9,344 nt of DNA. It comes from Actinomycetes bacterium (GTDB lineage: Bacteria > Actinomycetota > Acidimicrobiia > Acidimicrobiales > Palsa-688). Both the position numbers and the translations under genes were made by a program. The notes beneath the pieces are model-generated. The model was not told where the DNA came from. It searched no databases and saw only the letters and a program-made list of their open reading frames with translations. The stretch is taken from assembly GCA_021827225.1 (NCBI GenBank), contig JAKAXG010000121.1, positions 1 to 9,344 of the forward strand. The letters are read 5' to 3'. Below, in pieces: positions 1-5,350 of this stretch (its first letter is position 1; every line of letters starts with the position of its first letter).

Positions 1-357
1 GGAGGTGGCCGACGAGCGCACGGCCACGGTGACGTCCGGTCCCAGGTCCCGGTAGGCGGCGGCGACCGCAGCGGCCAGGTCCTCGGGGAGGGAGGCGTCG
101 CGGACCAGGGTCCGCAGCCGGACGCTCAGCTCGTTGAGGGCGACCAGGTCGTCGGGGTCGACGGTGGCCGCCGCCTCGCGCAGCTCGGCGCGGATGCCGC
201 CGAAGTCCATGGCGGACAGGTAGGCGTCCGCCGTCACCACGAACCCGTCGGGGACGGGGAACCCGGCCGAGGTCAGCTCGCCCAGGTTGGCTCCCTTGCC
301 GCCGGCCCGGGCCGTGTCCGACTTCCGTAGTTCCTTGAACCACATGACCGGTTGCAT
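1..357 (-). CDS. ppsA: Phosphoenolpyruvate synthase, N-terminal fragment (cut by window edge)
   Basis: The first 119 codons of a PEP synthase (pyruvate, water dikinase), which makes PEP from pyruvate and ATP for gluconeogenesis in the cytoplasm. Only part of the N-terminal nucleotide-binding (PEP/pyruvate-binding) domain is present. Visible hallmarks are the AGGKGANLGEL loop near residues 18-28, whose Lys21 corresponds to the ATP-binding lysine of pyruvate phosphate dikinases, and a VAVRSSATS segment at 111-119 with the conserved Arg114. The phosphohistidine and PEP-binding domains lie off the left edge. The ATG at 357 is supported by an excellent ribosome binding site, GAGGAGGT at 370-363, with a 5-nt spacer. 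The WFKEL opening and AGGKGANLGEL favour PEP synthase over pyruvate phosphate dikinase, but the missing C-terminal part would be needed to exclude a shorter PEP/pyruvate-binding protein. Confidence 0.9.
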   Translation of the reverse strand, partial: MQPVMWFKELRKSDTARAGGKGANLGELTSAGFPVPDGFVVTADAYLSAMDFGGIRAELREAAATVDPDDLVALNELSVRLRTLVRDASLPEDLAAAVAAAYRDLGPDVTVAVRSSATS

Positions 358-566
358 GGCAGACCTCCTCGAGGGTGGGCACCTCCATGTTCGGGCGGCC
401 CGGCGGCCGGGCGGAAGGGCCGGAGGTCACCGCCGGCCGGCGCCAACGTGACGTCCGGCCCCGCCGGCCGGCGCCAACGTGACGTCCGGCCCCTGCCGGC
501 CGGCGGGGCGGGGGTCCAGACTTGGAGGTGATACCAGCGGTCGCTGAGCGCCGAAAGGAGAGGCCG
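358..566. promoter_or_regulatory. Divergent intergenic region between ppsA and the small amphi-Trp-like gene
   Basis: Both flanking genes point away from this 209-bp gap, so it must hold the 5' ends of both transcripts unless a transcript reads through. It contains the two ribosome binding sites (GAGGAGGT at 370-363 on the minus strand; AAAGGAG at 554-560 on the plus strand) and the tandem palindromic repeat in the middle. I could not identify a convincing -35/-10 pair in either direction; the region is too GC-rich to place one by eye. Confidence 0.5.
430..505. repeat. 31-bp GC-rich tandem repeat with palindromic cores, between divergent genes
   Basis: A 31-bp unit occurs at 430-460 and again, identically, at 461-491, with identity running on to 493. 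A third, partial copy of the core follows at 495-505 with spacing changed by one base. Each full unit contains the 12-bp perfect palindrome CGCCGGCCGGCG (431-442 and 462-473) followed by ACGTGACGT, itself two ACGT half sites one base apart (446-454 and 477-485). The first unit can also pair with the sequence just before it: 418-430 and 448-460 form a 13-bp stem with one mismatch. It sits in the 209-bp gap between the divergent PEP synthase and small-protein genes, so operator sites or a replication-slippage duplication are the obvious readings. It is too short and lacks the spacers for a CRISPR array. Confidence 0.85.
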
Positions 567-848
567 ATGCAGCGCATCAGAGTGTCGGGCCCGGGAGAGG
601 TGGCCGCCATGCTGCGCACCCTCGCCGACGGGGTGGCCGCCGGCCGCATCAGGATCGGCGACGACTCGGTGGCCTGCTCCGCCGACGTCAGCGCCGTGGT
701 GGAGATGCCCGGCGCGGGCGGTGTCGGCCCGGCCGGCCCGGAGGAGGTCCGGGAGGTGTCGGCCCTGACCGTGTCGCTGCACCCGCGGGGGCAGGAGGGC
801 CACCGTCACCTGGGGATCGAGCAGGAACTGACGCATCCCGGCGGCTGA
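567..848 (+). CDS. Small amphi-Trp domain-like protein (93 aa)
   Basis: A 93-residue soluble protein with no signal peptide or membrane segment. The stretch around residues 11-50 (LRTLADGVAAGRIRIGDD, then short alternating beta-like strands) and a later strand EVSALTVSLHPRG resemble the small amphi-Trp domain family, which has an N-terminal helix followed by a strand-rich part of alternating polarity. The eponymous tryptophans are absent, so the match is by pattern only. A Gly/Pro-rich linker (about 51-61) separates the two halves. I chose the ATG at 567 because AAAGGAG ends 6 nt upstream; the frame stays open to a TTG at 522 but that adds 15 residues with no better ribosome site. It is divergent from PEP synthase and ends 24 bp from the convergent ClC gene. 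The biochemical role of this family is not established; the identification could be wrong. Confidence 0.6.
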   Translation: MQRIRVSGPGEVAAMLRTLADGVAAGRIRIGDDSVACSADVSAVVEMPGAGGVGPAGPEEVREVSALTVSLHPRGQEGHRHLGIEQELTHPGG

Positions 849-872
849 AGCGGGTGCCGGCGGGGCGGCCGG

Positions 873-2207
873 TCAGTCGGCGCGCATCGGCAGCCGGGCC
901 GAGTAGATGGAGTAGCCGTCGATGTGGCGGGCCACCAGGGTGGCGAGGAAGGTGGCGGCCATGACGGGGACGATCAGCCCGAGCCCGCTGTGGGTGAGCT
1001 CCACGACGAGGACCAGGCCGGCGAGCGGGGCCTGGATCGACGAGCCGAGCATGGCCGCCGCCCCTATCAGGGCGAAGGCCCCGACCGGTGACCCCGGCCA
1101 CGCCAGCAGCCACAGGTGACCGGCGAAGCCGCCGAGCACCGCCCCGGTGCTCATGAACGGGGTGAACAGTCCGCCCGACGCCCCACCGCCCAGGCAGAGG
1201 GCGGTCACGAACGGCTTCAGGGCGAACAGGGCCAGGAGCAGGAGCAGGGTCCCCTGGCCGAGGAACGCCCGGTGGGCCATGTCCTTGCCGTTCCCGAACA
1301 GGGCCGGGTAGGCGATGCCGATCAGGCCCAGCACCGTGAACGCCCCCAGGGGGCCGACCAGCACCCACCGGCCCGAGAGGCGGTGGTGCGACACCCACCC
1401 GATGACCCGGATGTAGGCGCTGGCCACCAGACCGATCAGGGGCCCGATGATGAGCGCCCACACCAGCAGGGAGGTAGCGAATCCGTAGTCGGGAACGTTG
1501 ACGTAGGTGGCGTGCTGGGGCAGGTAGATCCACGCCACTGCGGTGGCGATCCAGCTGCACGCCAGCGCCGGCAGCACGGCGGGTAGCGCCACCGAGCCGA
1601 GCAGCAGCTCGGCGGTGAAGAGGGCCCCGCCGAGGGGCACGTTGTAGACGGCGGCCAGGCCGGCCCCCGCCCCGCAGGCCACCAGCAGCCGGCGCTGCGC
1701 CTGGTTGAGGCCCAGCCAGCCGCTGGCCACGCTGCCGGAGACGCCCCCCATCAACTTCGGTGCCGACTCGCGCCCGATGGACGCCCCCATCCCGATCACG
1801 ACCTCGGAGATGACCCCGGTGAGGAAGCTGCGACCCGCCGAGAGCCTGGCGTCACCGGCCCAGATCGCCTCGTCCACCTCGGAGTGGCCCTTCAGGTAGC
1901 GGCGCAGGAGGTACCAGGCGGGGCCCCCGAAACTGCCGGCGATCACCAGCGACACCACCCGGCGTGCCGCCGTCGCCCGCTCGACGTGGCTCTGGAAGTC
2001 CCCCGGCCCGGTTCCGAAGGCCAGATGCTCGAACCCGAACAGCACGACCATCATCAGGTCACCGAAGAGGCCGGTGCCGACGCCGGTGAGGATCAGGGCC
2101 AGCCAGAACCTGGGGGTGAGGGCCGCGTCGCCTTCCCCGGTGATGTTGGGCTGCTCCGTGGCCCCGCGGCCAGAGGGAAGTCGGCGCCTGAGTACCGGGG
2201 GAGGCAC
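873..2207 (-). CDS. ClC-family chloride channel / anion transporter, no CBS domains
   Basis: A 444-residue polytopic membrane protein with the full ClC core. Seen in order: a degenerate anion-selectivity segment KGHSEVDEAI near 106-115 in place of the usual GSGIPE; GRESAP at 145-150 with the gating glutamate at Glu147; the helix containing YNVPLGGALFTAEL at 188-201; GGLFTP at 345-350 matching the GxFxP motif; and a C-terminal IYSARL with Tyr435 at the place of the anion-coordinating tyrosine. At the position of the internal proton glutamate of Cl-/H+ exchangers (second Glu of the IIEE segment in the E. coli protein) it has Leu201, which by family knowledge points to channel-like or uncoupled transport. 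No C-terminal CBS pair is present. The GTG at 2207 is the first usable start in frame, but its ribosome site is weak, so translation may be coupled to the exporter gene 51 bp upstream. Substrate anion cannot be fixed from sequence. Confidence 0.92.
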   Translation of the reverse strand: MPPPVLRRRLPSGRGATEQPNITGEGDAALTPRFWLALILTGVGTGLFGDLMMVVLFGFEHLAFGTGPGDFQSHVERATAARRVVSLVIAGSFGGPAWYLLRRYLKGHSEVDEAIWAGDARLSAGRSFLTGVISEVVIGMGASIGRESAPKLMGGVSGSVASGWLGLNQAQRRLLVACGAGAGLAAVYNVPLGGALFTAELLLGSVALPAVLPALACSWIATAVAWIYLPQHATYVNVPDYGFATSLLVWALIIGPLIGLVASAYIRVIGWVSHHRLSGRWVLVGPLGAFTVLGLIGIAYPALFGNGKDMAHRAFLGQGTLLLLLALFALKPFVTALCLGGGASGGLFTPFMSTGAVLGGFAGHLWLLAWPGSPVGAFALIGAAAMLGSSIQAPLAGLVLVVELTHSGLGLIVPVMAATFLATLVARHIDGYSIYSARLPMRAD

Positions 2208-2258
2208 CCGGACCCGCCGCAGTCGGGCATCTTCACCGGGAGCGGATATGGGCCAACT

Positions 2259-4466
2259 CTACGCGGCGCTGGACGGCGCGACCAGGACCGGCTCCAGCGG
2301 GGGACCGACGCCGGCCGGCGGCGCCTCCGCCCCCTCGACGTTCAGTTGCGGGATGAGCCGGTCCAGCCAGGACGGCAACCACCAGTTCGCCCGGCCCAGC
2401 AGGTGCATCAGCGCGGGAACCAGCACCGTCCGCACGATGAAGGCGTCGATGACGATGGCGCCGGCCAGCCCGATCCCGAACTGCTTGATCACCACGTTGT
2501 CCCCCAGGGCGAAGGAGGCGAACACCAGGATCATGATCGACGCCGCCGCGGTGATGACCCGGCCGGTCGCCGCCTGGCCGACGGTGACCGCCTCCGAGGC
2601 GTCGCCGGTGCGCACCCATTCCTCGCGCATCCGGCTGACCAGGAAGACCTCGTAGTCCATGGACAGGCCGAACAGGATGGATATCAGCATGACGGGGAGG
2701 AACACCTCCACCGGGGCGGTCGCCGGTATCCGGAACAGCGAGTGCCCCCAACCCCACTCGAAGACGGCGTTCAAGATGCCCAGGGCCGCCCCCACGGACA
2801 GGAGGTTCATCACTGAGGCGATCAGCGGGACCAGCAAGCTGCGGAACACGGCCATCAGGAGCAGGAAGCCCAGCACGACGATGACCGCCAGGAAGAACAG
2901 CAGCTTGGAGGACAGCACGTGGGCGAAGTCGGTCTGGATGGCGGTGGTGCCGCCCACCAGGACGGTCACCCCGGTGCCGGCCGTGGCCCGGGGGATGACC
3001 TCGCTGCGGAGGCGGTGGAGCAGGACGCTGGTCTGGGCCGACTGCGGCCCGGTCGAGGGATAGAGGGTGGCTATGGCGACCCGGCCGCTCGGGCCCAGCA
3101 CGGGCTTGGAGACCGAGACCACCCCGGGCTGGCGGGCCAGGTCGGCGGTGAGGGCGGCGAAGGCCGGCTCCGCCGCCGGGGAGGGCAGCTCACCGACGAT
3201 CTGCAGCGGCCCCACGAACCCGGGCCCGAAGCCCCTGGAGAGCATCTGGTAGGCCTGGAGGGTGGTGGAGCCGGGCGGGTCGCTGCTGGCGCCGTCGAGG
3301 CCCAGCCGAAGGGTGAACACGGGCAGGGCGACGGCGGCCACCAGCAGGAGCGAGAGGGCCGCCGGCAGCTTCGGGCGACGCTCCACGAAGCGCGACCACC
3401 GGTACCAGGCCCCGGAGGTGCTCTCGTCGACGGGCCCGTGGCTGAGCAGGCGGGCCCGCTGGCGCCGGCTCAGCACCTTGGTCCCGAGGAATCCGAGCAG
3501 GGCGGGAAGCAGGGTGATCGACGCCAGCATGGTGAGCAGCACGGTGACCGACGAGCACACGGCCAGGCCGTAGAGGAACGGTAGGCCGAGGGCGAACTGG
3601 CCGAGCAGGGCGATGCACACGGTGAGCCCGGCGAAGAACACCGCCCGGCCGGCGGTGTTGACCGCCCTGACGACCGACTCCTCCACGGACTGCCCGTGCT
3701 TGAGCCCGCTGCGGTGGCGGGTGACGATGAACAGGGCGTAGTCGACCCCGACCCCGAGGCCGATGAGCACCCCGAGCATGGTGGCGAAGTCGGCGACGGG
3801 GAAGACGTGGCTGAGCAGGCCGGTGAGGGCGTAGCCGATACCGATGGGGATCAGGGCGGTGATGATGGGCAGGAAGGCGGCGAACAGCGCGCCGAACGCC
3901 ACGCCCAGCACCACCAGCGCGAACAGGATCCCGGCGCCGGTGCTGCTGGAGCCGGTCGGAGCCTTGGCGTTCTCGATGTCGGGACCGGCGAGGGCTACCT
4001 GCAGCGCAGCGCTGCGGGCGCCGCCGGCGGTGGAGATGACCCGGTCGACCGACGCCTTGGGGACGCTCTGCGTCTGGGTGTCGAAGACCACGGTGGCGAA
4101 AGCCACCCGCCCGTCCCGGCTCACCTGCTCGGCACCCGCCGGCCCGTAGGGGCTCACCACCGCCCGCACGTCGGGGATCCGGGCGATCCGGGCGAGGGTG
4201 GCGGAGACCTGCGCCTCGACGGAGGGATCCCTGACCGTCCCGGTGGCGGTGGAGAAGACCACCTGGTCGGAACTTCCCGACGCCGCCCGGAAGTCGGCCT
4301 TCAGCAGGGCCAGCGCCCGGGCCGACTGGGTGTCGGGCAACCGGAAGCTGGACGAGAAGTGGGTGCCCACCACCCGGCCGGCGCCGACGGAAGCGACGAG
4401 GACGATCAGCCAGGCAGCGAGCACCGACTTGCGGTGCGCGAAGCACCAGCGTGCTAAGGCGGACAA
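2259..4466 (-). CDS. MMPL/RND-family transporter (MmpL-like exporter)
   Basis: A large inner-membrane exporter of the MMPL branch of the RND superfamily, which uses the proton gradient to move lipids or other hydrophobic compounds across the membrane. It has the duplicated plan: a first transmembrane helix (about residues 13-30), a soluble porter domain, a five-helix bundle with GVGVDYALFIVTRHR, then a second soluble domain and helix bundle with GLSMDYEVFLVSRMREEW. The two Asp-Tyr pairs (D242-Y243 and D604-Y605, counted from the TTG start) match the proton-relay pairs of MmpL3. The C-terminal ANWWLPSWLDRLIPQLNVEG is typical of the family. I chose the TTG at 4466, preceded by GGAGG with a 5-nt spacer, because it puts the first helix right at the N-terminus. 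An ATG at 4538 would add a 24-residue Pro-rich tail without a ribosome site. The gene heads an apparent operon with ClC. The cargo is unknown. Confidence 0.93.
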   Translation of the reverse strand: MSALARWCFAHRKSVLAAWLIVLVASVGAGRVVGTHFSSSFRLPDTQSARALALLKADFRAASGSSDQVVFSTATGTVRDPSVEAQVSATLARIARIPDVRAVVSPYGPAGAEQVSRDGRVAFATVVFDTQTQSVPKASVDRVISTAGGARSAALQVALAGPDIENAKAPTGSSSTGAGILFALVVLGVAFGALFAAFLPIITALIPIGIGYALTGLLSHVFPVADFATMLGVLIGLGVGVDYALFIVTRHRSGLKHGQSVEESVVRAVNTAGRAVFFAGLTVCIALLGQFALGLPFLYGLAVCSSVTVLLTMLASITLLPALLGFLGTKVLSRRQRARLLSHGPVDESTSGAWYRWSRFVERRPKLPAALSLLLVAAVALPVFTLRLGLDGASSDPPGSTTLQAYQMLSRGFGPGFVGPLQIVGELPSPAAEPAFAALTADLARQPGVVSVSKPVLGPSGRVAIATLYPSTGPQSAQTSVLLHRLRSEVIPRATAGTGVTVLVGGTTAIQTDFAHVLSSKLLFFLAVIVVLGFLLLMAVFRSLLVPLIASVMNLLSVGAALGILNAVFEWGWGHSLFRIPATAPVEVFLPVMLISILFGLSMDYEVFLVSRMREEWVRTGDASEAVTVGQAATGRVITAAASIMILVFASFALGDNVVIKQFGIGLAGAIVIDAFIVRTVLVPALMHLLGRANWWLPSWLDRLIPQLNVEGAEAPPAGVGPPLEPVLVAPSSAA

Positions 4467-4706
4467 AAAGGCCTCCGGGTGATCCTTGTTCGCGGGGATT
4501 GTGCCGCTCGGGGGGGGAATCGGGTCCCGGTCGCCCATCGCCGGGACGGCTCGAAGCTACCGGACCCCAGATCCTTTCGGGTCTCGGGAATAGTCTCGGC
4601 CGACGGCGGCGCCGTCTGGAGTGAGCGCTCTCCGTGAGACCGGACCGGGGACGGCCCGAACGGGTACCGTCTGTCCCGACACGAGCGCCGGGGGGAGGAC
4701 GCCCGG
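4467..4706. promoter_or_regulatory. Divergent control region between the exporter operon and the response regulator
   Basis: This 240-bp gap (168 bp if the exporter starts at the ATG at 4538) must drive transcription in both directions. Visible elements are two direct GTCTCGG copies at 4581-4587 and 4593-4599, 12 bp apart, and a perfect short palindrome GACGGC-GGC-GCCGTC at 4602-4616. Spacing of about one helical turn between the GTCTCGG copies would suit a dimeric regulator, but seven-base repeats at this GC content are weak evidence. The response regulator's ribosome site (GGGGGAGG, 4691-4698) lies at the right edge. I could not assign a -35/-10 pair. Confidence 0.4.
4472..4476 (-). promoter_or_regulatory. 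Ribosome binding site deciding the exporter start
   Basis: GGAGG reads 4476-4472 on the minus strand and lies 5 nt before the TTG at 4466-4464. The competing ATG at 4538 has no purine-rich sequence at a suitable distance. This supports the shorter protein, though TTG is a weaker start codon and dual initiation is possible. Confidence 0.6.
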
Positions 4707-5186
4707 GTGAGGGATGGGGACGGGGTGTTGAGCACGCGGGAACCGATAACGATCCTCCTGGCCGACGACGACGAGGACGACCGCGAGCTGACCCGGGAGG
4801 CGCTCCAGATGTCGCAGCTCTCGAGCGACATGCGGTTCTGCACCGACGGCCAGGACCTGATGGACTACCTGCGGCGCGAGGGTCGCTACTCGGACGGTTC
4901 GGTCCCCGCACCCCGCCCCGGCATCATCCTGCTCGATCTCAACATGCCGAAGAAGGACGGGCGGGAGGCGCTGGCGGAGATCAAGGCCGACCGGTCGCTG
5001 CGGCGGATACCGGTCGTGGTCCTGACCACCTCGAGTGACGACCAGGACGTGGTGCGGACCTACGAGCTCGGCGCCAACTCCTTCATCACCAAACCGGTCA
5101 GCTTCGCCGGGCTGGTCGAGGTGATGCGCACCTGGCAGAGCTACTGGCTGGAGTTGGTGCGACTGGCGGCACCACCCGAGAGCTGA
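4707..5186 (+). CDS. Single-domain response regulator, Rcp1-like (CheY fold)
   Basis: A 159-residue stand-alone receiver domain with no DNA-binding or enzymatic output. The acid pocket is ADDDEDD (Asp20-Asp22), the phospho-acceptor is Asp77 in ILLDLNMPKKDG, the switch threonine is in VVLTTSS (Thr107/108), and the conserved lysine is Lys129 in ITKP. The insert between strand 2 and strand 3 (CTDGQDLMDYLRREGRYSD) is characteristic of the Rcp1-type regulators known as partners of phytochrome-like kinases carrying a SHDLQEPLR histidine box, which is exactly what the downstream kinase has. The GTG at 4707 follows GGGGGAGG with an 8-nt spacer. A hairpin begins right after the stop codon, so it may be its own transcript, or the level of downstream transcription may be reduced. 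It likely acts by protein contact or as a phosphate relay or sink; that is inference. Confidence 0.93.
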   Translation: MRDGDGVLSTREPITILLADDDEDDRELTREALQMSQLSSDMRFCTDGQDLMDYLRREGRYSDGSVPAPRPGIILLDLNMPKKDGREALAEIKADRSLRRIPVVVLTTSSDDQDVVRTYELGANSFITKPVSFAGLVEVMRTWQSYWLELVRLAAPPES

Positions 5187-5220
5187 CCTCCGGGGCGCTC
5201 CGCCGGGGGCGCTCCGGAGG
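5187..5220 (+). terminator. Strong GC hairpin right after the response regulator stop codon
   Basis: The arms 5187-5198 and 5209-5220 pair over 12 positions with a single G-U wobble (5194 with 5213). Three more pairs can form inside (5199-5201 with 5206-5208), leaving a four-base GCCG loop. The left arm begins at the base after the TGA. No T-run follows, so this is not a classical intrinsic terminator; such U-poor hairpins are proposed as terminators in high-GC actinobacteria. It could instead protect the 3' end or attenuate read-through to the kinase. Confidence 0.65.
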
Positions 5221-5350
5221 GGCGGCGCCGACCGTGCGGGACGGTTATCCTCTGTCTGCACGTTCTGCGCCACATATGGCAGCTTCCTTGCCGGATCGGT
5301 CGAGCCAGTGCCGGCGGCGGAAGTGCCAGGGTCATACGGGGGGACACGCT
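5221..5350 (+). promoter_or_regulatory. Leader region of the kinase operon
   Basis: A 130-bp gap between the hairpin and the kinase start. If the hairpin terminates, this must carry the kinase promoter. TATCCT at 5246-5251 could be a -10 element but I see no matching -35 element, so I do not assign one. The frame is open from a GTG at 5234, but the 39 residues it would add are Arg/His/Cys-rich and unlike a signal sequence. Confidence 0.35.

Noticed and set aside
430..505. Tandem repeat as a minimal CRISPR array
   Set aside because: Units are directly adjacent without spacers and no cas gene is nearby.
522..566. TTG start for the small protein gene
   Set aside because: The ATG at 567 has AAAGGAG at proper spacing; the extra 15 residues are not supported.
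273..836. Minus-strand frame opposite the small amphi-Trp-like gene
   Set aside because: It overlaps the ppsA start out of frame, has no ribosome site, and gives a Pro/Arg/His-rich low-complexity product.
1884..2816. A 310-codon plus-strand frame spanning the exporter-ClC junction
   Set aside because: Translation is Gly/Asp/Gln/Arg-rich with no domain and runs antisense to two well-supported membrane protein genes.
3190..4911. A 573-codon minus-strand frame across the exporter and the start of the response regulator
   Set aside because: Out of frame with the MMPL gene, Arg/Pro-rich low-complexity translation, and it overlaps two clear genes.
5223..5251. Possible promoter with TATCCT as -10 upstream of the kinase
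   Set aside because: No recognisable -35 element at 16-18 bp spacing; a six-base partial match alone is not enough.
5234..5350. Upstream GTG start for the histidine kinase
   Set aside because: The 39 added residues are Arg/His/Cys-rich, would precede the membrane helix oddly, and the GTG at 5351 has a purine-rich site 7 nt upstream.
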